64,000 bases of DNA from Pichia kudriavzevii (taxonomy: Eukaryota; Ascomycota; Pichiomycetes; Pichiales; Pichiaceae): positions 930,001 to 994,000 of the forward strand of contig NC_042507.1 of assembly GCF_003054445.1 (NCBI RefSeq). The letters run 5' to 3'. The notes under the pieces were generated by a model. The model did no database searches and was not told the origin of the DNA. It saw only the letters and a list, made by a program, of their open reading frames with translations. Below are positions 9,663 through 18,712 of the stretch, one piece after another; the stretch's first letter is position 1; each line of letters starts with the position of its first letter. Position numbers and translations under genes: made by a program.

Positions 9663-11354
9663 CTATTCTTGAGAACAATCTCTCCCAAATATAGCAACCT
9701 TAACCCAGTCAGTAACAACTAAGATCTTGTTTCTGATACTCAACAGCATGGAAACATATGCAGTTCTCCAAAAGAAAAATGTCATGGTACCACCCAATGC
9801 AACAGTGGACCAGCTACCCCAATGTAAATCTGCAACAGCCCTTTCAGAACCAACGTAAGCGAGGGCACCTTGATGGTCGTATTCAAAAGGTTTGATTGCT
9901 TTTTCAGCACGTTCTAATCTTTTACTGTACTTAGTTGAGTCGTCTGTCGAATTAGTAATTAAGTAGTTTAATTCGTCGATTTTGGCCAACTTGTTGAAAT
10001 GTTCACCTAAATATTCACCTTGTTGATGAGCAACTTGTGCAGTTGGAGGATTTGGAGTAAAAGTGCAGTCACCAATCGCATAAATAGAATCATCACCATC
10101 TAATTTGAGATATTCATCAACTAACAAACCTCTTCTTGCAGTTTTCTGTTCAATGATTTTAGAGGATAAATCTCTAGTTAATTTCCTTTGAGCGTTACCA
10201 CCCGCCCAGACTAAAGTTCCATAAGGAATGACCATGTCTTCGGTTTTTCCGTCAGGGTGACGATAAGTAGCGTACACGTTTTTATCATCAACTTTCTTAA
10301 CCATTGTGTCGACTTGTAGATGAAGGTTCTGTTGTTTAAAGACTTCCTTGGTATATTCAATTAGTTTTGGATGGAACATAGATAAAACATTATGTTGTGC
10401 TTCAATCAAGGTAACTTGCATTTCCTTTTCAATACCAGGTATGAATTTACATAAATCTTGGTCAATATAATCTTTAATTTCAGCAGCAAGTTCAACACCT
10501 GTTGGCCCACCTCCACAAACAACAAAACTCAACAATCTCTTTCTATCTTCAGAATCCTTTGGCAACAACCTAGAAGCTTCAATTTGGTTGAATAACTTTT
10601 GTCTTACCGCGGTAGCATCATTTGCTTCTTTAAGGTAAGAAGCATATTCAGGAATACCAGGAATGCCAAAGGTATTTACAGTAGCACCAACAGCATAAAC
10701 CAAATAGTCGTAAGATAGCTCGTTTTCAATAACATCACCTTCAGAAGTGAAGGCATCACCAATCAAAAATCTTTGGGACTTATGTTCTAACTTTATAGTT
10801 TTCTTAACAGGATCAATATCAGTTGCAGCAGCTTCTAAATAAGTCACCTCTCCAGGTGTTTGTCTAGCAATCGTCCTAATAGAATCACAAATGGATTTTA
10901 TATCGATTGTACCACTTGGGACAGAAGGCAATAATGGAGTAAACAAGAAGTAATTTCTTGGAGATACAATGGTAACATTATACTTGGTTGTATCCAAAGT
11001 CTTCAAAACAGAAACAGCCCCCCAGCCGGATCCTAATATAACAATATTTTTCTTTTTGTTGCCAATTTCAGAGAATTCGGTTTGAGGTGATTGACTACCA
11101 GGATTCGTTTCCTTGTAAACTAAATAGGTCAAGTATAGCCAGCCAGCAATACCAGTGAATGTTGCAGCACGGAAAGACCAAGACAAAAACCCAGATTTAA
11201 TGGTTCTAGCACTTCCAGTTTTAGTGCTTGTCGAGTTGAACCTGAAGTTGTTTTTCCTAAATTCGAATTGTGATGGCTTGATAGCTTTACCGATAAATTT
11301 AGGACCACCTCTGAGGTGGCTTATATTTAACAATGGGTTCAACCTAGGTATCAT
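9663..11354 (-). CDS. NDE1: Mitochondrial external NADH dehydrogenase (alternative, type II)
   Basis: Single-subunit, non-proton-pumping NADH:ubiquinone oxidoreductase of the inner mitochondrial membrane that oxidises cytosolic NADH. The 563 residues begin with a basic, Ser/Arg-rich presequence and a hydrophobic segment at about 63-80 (TGIAGWLYLTYLVY), as in Nde1/Nde2 and unlike the shorter Ndi1. Two dinucleotide folds are visible: GSGWG at about 108-112 for FAD and GGGPTG at about 281-286 for NADH. Family motifs SPRNYFLFTPLLPS and VAHQQGEYL are present. The C-terminal membrane-anchoring region ends at 9663. External rather than internal orientation is inferred from the N-terminal membrane segment. 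Confidence 0.9.
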   Translation of the reverse strand: MIPRLNPLLNISHLRGGPKFIGKAIKPSQFEFRKNNFRFNSTSTKTGSARTIKSGFLSWSFRAATFTGIAGWLYLTYLVYKETNPGSQSPQTEFSEIGNKKKNIVILGSGWGAVSVLKTLDTTKYNVTIVSPRNYFLFTPLLPSVPSGTIDIKSICDSIRTIARQTPGEVTYLEAAATDIDPVKKTIKLEHKSQRFLIGDAFTSEGDVIENELSYDYLVYAVGATVNTFGIPGIPEYASYLKEANDATAVRQKLFNQIEASRLLPKDSEDRKRLLSFVVCGGGPTGVELAAEIKDYIDQDLCKFIPGIEKEMQVTLIEAQHNVLSMFHPKLIEYTKEVFKQQNLHLQVDTMVKKVDDKNVYATYRHPDGKTEDMVIPYGTLVWAGGNAQRKLTRDLSSKIIEQKTARRGLLVDEYLKLDGDDSIYAIGDCTFTPNPPTAQVAHQQGEYLGEHFNKLAKIDELNYLITNSTDDSTKYSKRLERAEKAIKPFEYDHQGALAYVGSERAVADLHWGSWSTVALGGTMTFFFWRTAYVSMLLSIRNKILVVTDWVKVAIFGRDCSQE

Positions 11355-11725
11355 TGTTAATCAGTAAATATTTGGTGAAAATCTATCAAACAACTTAGGC
11401 AGTGAAGACTTCCAATCTAAAAAAAATTGAGGAAACGGGAATGAGGTTAAAGATATACAAAATAGAAGCAATGTTTCCGAGTCAGAGAAAAAAAACCGAC
11501 AAAACCGGAATCCAATAAAAGTGAGACATATCTTACTCCTACACGGTCATGGATTTCCTAGCCCCGTATCGATTCTTCTTATTTTTCTCACACAATAAGA
11601 ATGTTATAGTGATCGGATAAATTTTTTCTCGCTCTTTCGGTGCTAGCGGGTGAGAATGAACCGCATTTACTTTCCTTGCGAGCCGCACAGAACAAAAATA
11701 GCGGGGCTCTATTGATCACGTGCAA
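11355..11725. promoter_or_regulatory. NDE1 upstream region
   Basis: 371 bases between the NDE1 start and the 3' end of the next minus-strand gene. It holds the NDE1 promoter and the neighbour's terminator. A CACGTG E-box lies at 11716-11721, next to the neighbour's stop codon and far from the NDE1 ATG. No other site was recognised. Confidence 0.4.
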
Positions 11726-13570
11726 TCATGAATCTGGTGAGGAGTTTACGTGGTGTTGATCTTTGGGCAAGTCCTGAAAATTGTGCAGTTGGCGTTGCAC
11801 GTGCGCCAGTAGCACTGGGCTGATGTCAAATGCCGCGGTTGAGTTTTCCCCTTCAACTACAGGTTCAATATTGTCTTGGTCATTGTTATCTTCTTTGTTG
11901 TGGTCATGATCCTGTTCTTCTTCAGGTACTTCATCGTCTAATCTTCTGCTTTGAGCTTGCTGGACCTGTTTGAGCAATTTGGCAATTTCTGCAACATCCT
12001 CTACATTGATGTCGTCGACATCGACATCAACATCAACATCGACACCAACATTGTCAACATCCACATTGTTGACATGGACATTGCCAATCAACGAAATATC
12101 GTCAAATGAAGTTGACTCCCCAAAGACCCGGTTAGGATCATAATTATTTTTTGAACGTTCGTCACCACTTGAAATATTCTCATCATTGCCATTAGTACCG
12201 GTGCCACTGTTATTATTATTGTCATTATTATTGTTGTTGTCGTTCCTAGCATGAGACCTTGCAATAACTATCTTATTTTCCTCGTGTTCTTCACCTTTTG
12301 CTTCTTTTTTCTCATCTGACGCTGCTACAGCAGCCACAGCGGCAGCAGCAGCTTCCATCACTGCTCTATCAACTTCCGCTTGTTCATTTTCAAGGTGGAT
12401 CCTACTTGGCTTGATAGCACCACTACTATCAATCAAATTATAGGGTTTATGGTGTTTATGGTTATAACTGATTTGAACAATGCCATTGATAATATCATAA
12501 CTCAGGCTTATTTTGGAACAACACTCCTCAGTTTTTAGTTTATTCAAAACCTGCCTTTTATTTTCACTCCTGCTTTTGCGTCGACGAAATTTGTCCTGTG
12601 AACAGATGAACATCCATGTAATTTTTTTTGATCTATTTTTATCATACAGTGGGGGGTTATGGTGATCTCTGATCGCAAATTTGAAGCCAGTCAGTTCTTG
12701 TAAAGGATGTATATATTTCTCAACAATTTTATCGCCTATTTTTTGGACAATATCAGTAGTCAAGTCATCATGTGAGTATCTTGGAAATTGCCTTTCATCT
12801 GTATAAGCTCGATATATATGCCCCTGAACGTCCATTATGCTGTTCATTGCAACTTTGTCCAAAAATCCCTTCCAATCATCTCTTAATTCAGGCAATTTCA
12901 TCGGCCCTCTAGGCTTCTTCTCTTTGACTTTCCTCCTCTCACGGCACTGGATACATGTTTGATACTTTTCTAGTTCATTCTCGTTTTCGTGTACACGTTT
13001 CATTCTGCATCGTGAACATTTTTTGATGTCTTTATCGATATCACTTTTTTCATTTCTTTGTCGTTTTCGTTGTCTTTGTTGCAAGTTCAGTGATAGTTGC
13101 TGGTGATGCTGGTGATCTTGATATTGAGGATCATGATTATTATGAGGATGTTGGTGATGTCGATGGAAATGTTGTTGTTGACTTTGCAGCAGAGAATGTG
13201 AACTTTGTGCTGGAAGCTGAGTAGAGTGTTGCTGATATTGATTATCAAACGCTAAGCCATCCCCTCTTTCAACAATTGATTTTATATAATTTTTGAATGG
13301 TTCGTTTCTATTATTTTCCTCCACATCATTTTCTCCCTCCTGATCATCAAATTCACTGGTTTCCTCGTCATTTTCATCTGTTTCGGCATTGTCTTCCTCT
13401 TCTTCATCACTTAGTTGCACTTGTACACCAGCATCTTTGTTCAAATTTCGCAACTCGTAACGTAATTGACTATTCAATTGTGATAAATGTAAATCATTTA
13501 AATTATCCATGTTTGATATATTGGCTATCCCAGCGATAGTGTCAATATTAAACGTCGCTTCATCCGCCAT
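11726..13570 (-). CDS. Putative DNA-binding protein with two Cys-rich motifs (unidentified)
   Basis: I do not recognise this 614-residue protein by name. In order it has: an acidic stretch (about 54-90); a Gln/His-rich segment (about 110-166); a basic Cys motif with C185, C188, C206 and C209 (CSRCR and CIQCRERRK); a folded segment of about 225-305; a second candidate metal site of C323, C350/C351 and H371/H373/H374 (FIC, EECCSK, NHKHH) preceded by a basic RRRKSR stretch; an Asn-rich linker; a DVDVDV acidic repeat and a C-terminal acidic region. The C..CC..HxH spacing with flanking basic residues recalls the WRKY-GCM1/FAR1/Aft class of zinc fingers; this is inference from pattern only. A transcription regulator is the best guess. 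The gene diverges from IES2 across a 279-bp promoter; ATG at 13570. Confidence 0.55.
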   Translation of the reverse strand: MADEATFNIDTIAGIANISNMDNLNDLHLSQLNSQLRYELRNLNKDAGVQVQLSDEEEEDNAETDENDEETSEFDDQEGENDVEENNRNEPFKNYIKSIVERGDGLAFDNQYQQHSTQLPAQSSHSLLQSQQQHFHRHHQHPHNNHDPQYQDHQHHQQLSLNLQQRQRKRQRNEKSDIDKDIKKCSRCRMKRVHENENELEKYQTCIQCRERRKVKEKKPRGPMKLPELRDDWKGFLDKVAMNSIMDVQGHIYRAYTDERQFPRYSHDDLTTDIVQKIGDKIVEKYIHPLQELTGFKFAIRDHHNPPLYDKNRSKKITWMFICSQDKFRRRKSRSENKRQVLNKLKTEECCSKISLSYDIINGIVQISYNHKHHKPYNLIDSSGAIKPSRIHLENEQAEVDRAVMEAAAAAVAAVAASDEKKEAKGEEHEENKIVIARSHARNDNNNNNDNNNNSGTGTNGNDENISSGDERSKNNYDPNRVFGESTSFDDISLIGNVHVNNVDVDNVGVDVDVDVDVDDINVEDVAEIAKLLKQVQQAQSRRLDDEVPEEEQDHDHNKEDNNDQDNIEPVVEGENSTAAFDISPVLLAHVQRQLHNFQDLPKDQHHVNSSPDS

Positions 13571-13849
13571 CTTTGGGTACCTAATGTTTGTTATTAATTG
13601 CGCATATGGGGTGCTGTTTGATTGTTATCGTTGTTTATATTCCGATCATTTTAATGCTTTCATCATTAGAATGAGGACAAGAAAAAAAAAAGATTTTCCG
13701 ACGCGTCGAATTTGTATAGCTAAAGGTGTAACCCGTACACCGAATTTTGGAACATGATTCTTAGAGATCAGAGAGATATCTGTTGAGTAAAGGTATACAT
13801 GGTAAACTACAGGTGTAATACGAAGCAAAATACTCCGAAAGGGACAACA
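13571..13849. promoter_or_regulatory. Divergent promoter with palindromic MluI cell-cycle box
   Basis: The sequence CGACGCGTCG at 13699-13708 is a perfect 10-bp palindrome centred on ACGCGT, the MCB element bound by MBF at G1/S in budding yeasts. It lies about 130 bp from the start of the putative DNA-binding protein and about 140 bp from the IES2 start. Which gene it controls is unknown. Confidence 0.4.
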
Positions 13850-14758
13850 ATGAGTGACGAAGATGAGGATTTATTGAGCTTGGGATACGAACATGAACTA
13901 GGGAGCGACGAAGAAAAGGAACCAGAATTAATTAAGGATATGGTTAGTATTAAGAAGGATCAGTCTAAAAACAAATCATTAACCTTAAAATTTCAGTTTA
14001 CTGACAAAATGAAATTGAAGAATATGGAAAGCGAAAGCCGAGCAAGTAGTAACAGTAGTAATAGTGGTGGGAACATTAGCAAGAGTATGGGGAAGAAGAG
14101 GGGTCGGAAACCAGGGAAACTCAAGGTGGTTGAACTTAAAGAGGAAAACACCGTTAAAAAAAGAGGCAGAGGGCGGCCAAGGACCCGTCCACCAGAGGAC
14201 GAAGAAGAAGAGGAAATAGAGTTCGACGAAGACGAGGAAGAGGAGGAGTATGACGGCGAGGAATATAATTCGAGCGATGACGAAGAGTTAATGAGGATGA
14301 TTGAGCAAGGCGAAGTTGATGAAAAGAATGTGGATCTAAGCAAGTTGAGTGACCGACAGAGAGCCAAATACCTAGGACAGTCTGAAGAGCCGGAAGAGCT
14401 GAATGCAGAGTTCTACAATGGCAAGAAACTTCCAAAGAGTGTTTTAGCATTGATGAAAGGCAATGAAAAAAAGAAAGTGTTAACACCCGAGGAAATCGAG
14501 CTACGCAAAGCGGATGCCGCTAGAAAGAGAAAGACGTTCAATGCCCGGAAGCTTGAGGCGGAAAAGAAGGAGACCTTGAGGAAGTTGTTACACCGTAAGA
14601 TCGACAAAGCCGAGGTAAAGAGGCAGGAGATGGAGGATGAGAGGAAGCGAGAGAATAAGTTAAAGAGGAGGGAGATTATCAAGCATAAGGCATTATTTAG
14701 TTATGTCAGTAAGAAGGTTGGAGAAGAAATCCAATCATTTTATTCTATGCAGCTATAA
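13850..14758 (+). CDS. IES2: INO80 chromatin-remodelling complex subunit Ies2
   Basis: Subunit of the nuclear INO80 remodeller. The protein is about 302 residues from the ATG at 13850 (MSDEDEDLL). An in-frame ATG at 13799 would add 17 residues; the downstream start is preferred because the acidic N-terminus begins there. Visible parts are basic AT-hook-like GRKPGK and RGRGRPR patches (about 85-120), a long Glu/Asp tract, then a PAPA-1-like region from LSDRQRAKYLG through the charged helix rich in RKR and EAEKKETLRKLLHRK. The family's C-terminal HIT-type finger is not apparent. Length and layout match yeast Ies2 (320 residues). It is convergent with the DUF2470 gene, 23 bp apart. Confidence 0.75.
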   Translation: MSDEDEDLLSLGYEHELGSDEEKEPELIKDMVSIKKDQSKNKSLTLKFQFTDKMKLKNMESESRASSNSSNSGGNISKSMGKKRGRKPGKLKVVELKEENTVKKRGRGRPRTRPPEDEEEEEIEFDEDEEEEEYDGEEYNSSDDEELMRMIEQGEVDEKNVDLSKLSDRQRAKYLGQSEEPEELNAEFYNGKKLPKSVLALMKGNEKKKVLTPEEIELRKADAARKRKTFNARKLEAEKKETLRKLLHRKIDKAEVKRQEMEDERKRENKLKRREIIKHKALFSYVSKKVGEEIQSFYSMQL

Positions 14759-14781
14759 TGCTTCTTTTTTCCTCCCCCTTT

Positions 14782-15429
14782 TTAGTTTGTCTTTTTAGGG
14801 TTTGAGACTTCATCAATTTTTCTATTGAAGTCATTGATATAGAAGCCACCTTCAACCATAGTAATACTAAGTGCGGTTAACTTTTGGAAAATGTTGACTC
14901 TGTATTTTCTCAAAAGTGGGTAAAGAATCAAAACAGATTCGAGAACGTGAATTATTACCAAGACCCTAAAGAACGAAATGTAGTATTCTCTAATCAGCTC
15001 TTGAAATGGAGTTGAGAAGTTGGCGACCAATGCCAACAACGAATTGAGATTCATTGCCCAGTAATAGAGCACCCCCATGGTAATAAAGATTGGGACGTCA
15101 TACCAATTACGTAGAATGGGGATTTTCTTGACAATGTGTTCACTAAATCCCCTTTTTTTAGCGGCATTTTGAGACATTTCCACCAATCTAATTCTAGCAT
15201 CATCTAGAGAGTCTAGGGAAGGTTGAAAGAAAATCTTGACATTTTCCTTACTGCCACCCATATCGATGAAGGAGATGGTCATTGCATCGAGTGTAATTGT
15301 TTCAAGCCTAGGGTTACGTTGCGCCATAGTTTGGTCCACATGGCCATAGATTACAAGGAAATCCTCCAAGTTGTGGACATGATCCTTGTTCATGTGCTTC
15401 ACTATACGTGTTTCACGTGACTCAGCCAT
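14782..15429 (-). CDS. DUF2470-domain membrane protein
   Basis: A 215-residue protein. Residues 1-90 match the DUF2470 pattern: MNKDHVHNLEDFL (MNxDH) and a hydrophobic DAMTISFIDMGG strand, a fold related to the haem/FMN-binding HugZ C-terminal domain. After a basic linker there are two or three predicted membrane segments (about 110-135 and 148-170), and the C-terminus ends in a Lys-rich tail (NPKKTN). The substrate and location are unknown; an ER membrane location is plausible but not shown. The ATG is at 15429. I know of no characterised yeast counterpart. Confidence 0.6.
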   Translation of the reverse strand: MAESRETRIVKHMNKDHVHNLEDFLVIYGHVDQTMAQRNPRLETITLDAMTISFIDMGGSKENVKIFFQPSLDSLDDARIRLVEMSQNAAKKRGFSEHIVKKIPILRNWYDVPIFITMGVLYYWAMNLNSLLALVANFSTPFQELIREYYISFFRVLVIIHVLESVLILYPLLRKYRVNIFQKLTALSITMVEGGFYINDFNRKIDEVSNPKKTN

Positions 15430-15962
15430 GGTATAGCTTCTGTCAAATGTATATTGTCTTGGTTAATAACCTATTGGTGCAACTCTAAGAGCTTTACGGA
15501 CTAAATGTGGGTGTAATTGATCAACCAAGGTACCTCCGTGCCGAGACGGTGACGAGTGAGGGGGAAAAAAGTGGAATATTGCGCTATTTCCGGATAGAAC
15601 GGAGATTACATGCGGGAGAAAGTATCCATAGAGTCAAAAGGAGCGAGGGCAACGCCAAAGTCTACGCGTGCTAAATCTCCTTACAGAAAAAACCGGTAGC
15701 AGTACGCGACAGAGGGCCATGCGCCGTGACAAAGGGGGGGGAAGGAGGGCAAATAGACGTTAGCAAGGTGTATCTGGGGGGGGCGAAAGCACCGGTTTCC
15801 TACAGACGTTGATTTGGTTGTACATGCAACGAGTCACTATTGTATATGCAACGAGTCACTATTATACATTGACCAACCTAATTGGAACATTGTCCAATTC
15901 TCCCTCCAATTATCGACCTACCAATTGAACAAAAATCAAAACTCAAATCCATATACAAGACC
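15430..15962. promoter_or_regulatory. Divergent DUF2470/ALG13 region with G-runs and a tandem repeat
   Basis: 533 bases, more GC-rich than most intergenic DNA here. Two runs of eight G lie at 15734-15741 and 15776-15783, with a GG-A-GGG stretch just after the first. A 17-bp sequence, atgcaacgagtcactat, is repeated exactly at 15824-15840 and 15846-15862 (22-bp period); each copy contains GAGTCA, a partial match to the Gcn4/AP-1 site. An ACGCGT hexamer is at 15664-15669. Confidence 0.55.
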
Positions 15963-16544
15963 ATGAAGGAAGCCTATGTGACCACGGGGGCAACTTCCCC
16001 CTACGAAAGGCTTGTGCTTGCGGTTCTCTCTACACGCTTCATCACCGCCCTTGCCACGGCAGGGTTTAGCAAACTAACTGTCCAACATGGCACTTTTAAA
16101 CCTAACCGTGAATTCAAAGAGGCTCTCGTCCAAGGTACTGCTCAGGGGGTGCAAATATCCTTCTGCGAATACGATTCCTCCCTCGCCGCCCGGATGGCTC
16201 GTTCCCAATTGGTTTTCTCCCACGGAGGCGCCGGATGCATTTTGGATGCCGTTCGGGTGGGGTCCCACCCGAACGGCAAGGACGGCCGACGCGTAGTGGT
16301 GGTCCCTAATAACGCCCTCAAGGACGCCCATCAAAGAGAAATTGCACATGCCTTTGCCGACATGGGGCTAGTGGAATGTATCGATATCGAAGGTGGAGTT
16401 GATGAATTAGTGGATGCATTAGTACAGGTGGTGCCAACAGACACAACTAGTCTTACCACCACCATCACCACCACTACTGACACGAAGAATTGCGTGGCCC
16501 ATGGTGCCATTGTAGAGTCAGTTGTTTCTCAAGAACTCTATTGA
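15963..16544 (+). CDS. ALG13: UDP-GlcNAc transferase catalytic subunit Alg13
   Basis: Catalytic half of the Alg13-Alg14 enzyme that adds the second GlcNAc to dolichol-PP-GlcNAc on the cytosolic face of the ER. The ATG at 15963 gives 193 residues beginning MKEAYVTTGATSPYERLV, the family N-terminus; the frame is open further upstream but only from a TTG. The GT28-type nucleotide-sugar motif is FSHGGAGCILDAVRVG, followed by VVVVPN and DAHQREIA. Two oddities: about eight extra residues (around SHPNGKDGR) between the last two motifs relative to yeast Alg13, coinciding with a 32-bp DNA palindrome, and a Thr-rich C-terminal tail (TTTITTTTDT). Its base composition is richer in GC than neighbouring genes. 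Confidence 0.85.
   Translation: MKEAYVTTGATSPYERLVLAVLSTRFITALATAGFSKLTVQHGTFKPNREFKEALVQGTAQGVQISFCEYDSSLAARMARSQLVFSHGGAGCILDAVRVGSHPNGKDGRRVVVVPNNALKDAHQREIAHAFADMGLVECIDIEGGVDELVDALVQVVPTDTTSLTTTITTTTDTKNCVAHGAIVESVVSQELY
16247..16278. repeat. 32-bp palindrome inside ALG13
   Basis: Arms of 15 bp, TGCCGTTCGGGTGGG (16247-16261) and its exact reverse complement (16264-16278), are separated by the two bases GT. Because of the symmetry, both strands encode AVRVG-x-HPNG in one frame. It lies between two conserved ALG13 motifs. Confidence 0.85.
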
Positions 16545-17230
16545 CGCAACACATTGATTTCACGTCATTTGAAGTTTCAACGCCATAATTACGTCTGTAT
16601 TTAATAAAAACTTTGTCTCCGAATATCACCTCTTACCTTTGAGCTCTCTCCCATTCGACTCTCCCCCATTCGACTCTTTCCTAACTCAAAATTCCCTCCA
16701 TCTCCTCCGAGCATTCTCTTTCCTGATTCGCCTGTTTTGGTAAGGCAGTCGGCGCATCAATCCTCCGATGTTTTTTGTTATTGTGGGTTTTTTCCTTTGT
16801 TGCGCTTCCTTTGGCGCCTCTTCCGGCGTTATTTTTACATCATATTAGATTACCCAATTAGGTTATATTGAGAGAATTAGCTAGAAAGAGAGGGAAATGG
16901 ACATGGAAAAAAAATGGAATTTGGAGCGATTTCCCTTTTTTTCCTTTCTTTTTTTGGCATGAAAGGGGTAAATTAATGAAATTTCCACTTCCATTTTTAG
17001 AAGTTGTCCAAAAAGGTTGTCAATTGATGGTTGTCGATTTTAAGCCAACATTGGTTGTTTGTCTTTATTATAAAAAGGCCATAGTTTCCCCTAATGCTTG
17101 TCATTTAACAATCATGTCTTTAGGTCTCCCTTTATTATAACTATATTTTTTTGTCACTTTCTACTTCTTCCTCCTCTCTTTTGATTTTCCTTGATAATTA
17201 ACTCCTCAATCTTATAATACAAGTTTAATA
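16545..17230. promoter_or_regulatory. PIR gene promoter region
   Basis: 686 bases between ALG13 and the PIR gene, both on the plus strand. The ALG13 terminator is at the start. Pyrimidine-rich stretches (16640-16730, 17130-17190) precede the PIR gene. A TATA box, TATAAAAA, lies at 17069-17076, 155 bp before the ATG. A 90-codon frame at 16868 starts with TTG and is not taken as a gene. Confidence 0.55.
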
Positions 17231-18712
17231 ATGCAATACAGAAACTTAGGTGTCGCCGCTTTAGCTGGCCAGGCAATTGCTGCTTATGTTCCTTCCGAAC
17301 CATGGACCACTCTTACCCCATCTGCAACCCTCTCTGGTGCACTTACTGAATACACTGGTTCATTTGGTATTGCTGTTAACCCAATCTCAACCACTGCATC
17401 TGCATCTGCAACTCTTGACGCTAAGAATGTCAAGCAACACAAGGCTGCAGCTGCAACCCAGATTGGCGACGGTCAAATCCAGGCAACCACCGGTACTTCG
17501 AATGCAATCAAAACCAAAACCACAACTTTAGCTGCAATCACCCAAATTGGTGACGGTCAAATCCAAGCCACTACTAAAACCGAAGCTCCAAAGAAAACCG
17601 CAGCTCCAGTAACCCAAATTGGTGACGGTCAAATCCAAGCTACTACTGCAACCGAAACAACAAAGACTATTATTGCTAATGTTGTCACCCAAATCGGTGA
17701 TGGTCAAGTCCAAGCTACTACTCTCACCAAGCAGGTTGTTAACCCAATCACTCAAATCGGTGATGGCCAAATCCAAGCAACCACCGCAACTGCAGCAGCT
17801 TTGATCTCCCAAATTGGTGACGGTCAAATCCAAGCTACTACAAAGACCACTACTCCAAAGGAAACTGCAGCTCCAGTCACTCAAATTGGTGATGGTCAAA
17901 TCCAAGCTACTACAAAGACCACCACTCCAAAGGAAACTGCAGCTCCAGTCACTCAAATTGGTGATGGTCAAATCCAAGCTACTACAAAGACCACCACTCC
18001 AAAGGAAACTGCAGCTCCAGTCACTCAAATTGGTGATGGTCAAATCCAAGCTACTACCAAGACCACCACTCCAAAGGAAACTGCAGCTCCAGTCACTCAA
18101 ATTGGTGATGGTCAAATCCAAGCTACTACCAAGACCACCACTCCAAAGGAAACTGCCGAAGCAGCTACTCAAATTGGTGACGGTCAAGTCCAAGCTACTA
18201 CCAAGACCACTACTCCAAAGGAAACTGCCGAAGCAGCTACTCAAATTGGTGACGGTCAAGTCCAACAAACTACTAAGACCACCGAATCCACTTCTACGAA
18301 AAACACTGCTACCCCAGCAACTCAAATTGGTGATGGCCAAATCCAACAATCTACTGCTTCTCAACAAGGTGCAGCAGCTTCTGCATCTCCTCAAGATGAA
18401 GAAATTCAATACCAAGCTTGTGCTACTAATGGTACCCTTTCCATGAACTTACACAATGGTATCTTGACTGACTCGAAGGGTAGAATTGGTTCTATTGTCG
18501 CCAACCAACAATTCCAATTTGATGGTCCACCTCCTCAAGCTGGTGCAATCTATGCTGCTGGTTGGTCTATCAAGGATGGTAAGTTAGCTATCGGTAACTC
18601 CACTACTTTCTACCAATGTCTGTCTGGTAACTTCTACAACTTATATGCTGAGCATATTGGTTCAAAGTGTGAACCTGTCGAATTGGACATTGTTGAATTA
18701 GTCGACTGTTAA
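17231..18712 (+). CDS. PIR-family covalently linked cell-wall protein
   Basis: Secreted wall protein of the Pir (protein with internal repeats) family, ester-linked to beta-1,3-glucan through a glutamine in each repeat. The 493 residues start with a signal peptide (about 1-18, cleaved near AIAA-YV). Thirteen copies of the QIGDGQ(I/V)Q core follow (residues about 77-375). The C-terminal domain has four cysteines at 397, 463, 480 and 493, spaced 65-16-12, close to the Pir pattern and ending in DC at the terminus. No Kex2-type KR precedes the first repeat, unlike many S. cerevisiae Pir proteins. Thirteen repeats is more than in most S. cerevisiae Pir proteins. Which Pir/Hsp150 member is orthologous cannot be told. 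Confidence 0.92.
   Translation: MQYRNLGVAALAGQAIAAYVPSEPWTTLTPSATLSGALTEYTGSFGIAVNPISTTASASATLDAKNVKQHKAAAATQIGDGQIQATTGTSNAIKTKTTTLAAITQIGDGQIQATTKTEAPKKTAAPVTQIGDGQIQATTATETTKTIIANVVTQIGDGQVQATTLTKQVVNPITQIGDGQIQATTATAAALISQIGDGQIQATTKTTTPKETAAPVTQIGDGQIQATTKTTTPKETAAPVTQIGDGQIQATTKTTTPKETAAPVTQIGDGQIQATTKTTTPKETAAPVTQIGDGQIQATTKTTTPKETAEAATQIGDGQVQATTKTTTPKETAEAATQIGDGQVQQTTKTTESTSTKNTATPATQIGDGQIQQSTASQQGAAASASPQDEEIQYQACATNGTLSMNLHNGILTDSKGRIGSIVANQQFQFDGPPPQAGAIYAAGWSIKDGKLAIGNSTTFYQCLSGNFYNLYAEHIGSKCEPVELDIVELVDC
17456..18355 (+). repeat. PIR repeat array with six 72-bp tandem units
   Basis: Thirteen coding repeats built on QIGDGQ. The six from 17807 to 18238 are a regular 72-bp array (24 residues: core plus [12 protein letters not shown] or [12 protein letters not shown]) with very few base differences between units, pointing to recent unequal exchange. 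The flanking seven copies have diverged linkers. Confidence 0.9.

Noticed and set aside
15882-15962. N-terminal extension of ALG13
   Set aside because: It begins with TTG, and the conserved protein starts at the ATG at 15963.
16868-17140. 90-codon frame upstream of the PIR gene
   Set aside because: TTG start, simple composition, and overlap with the PIR promoter and TATA box.
17528-18415. 295-codon open frame antisense to the PIR gene
   Set aside because: It is the regular reverse reading of the 72-bp repeats (repeating [10 protein letters not shown]-type text) and has no independent support.
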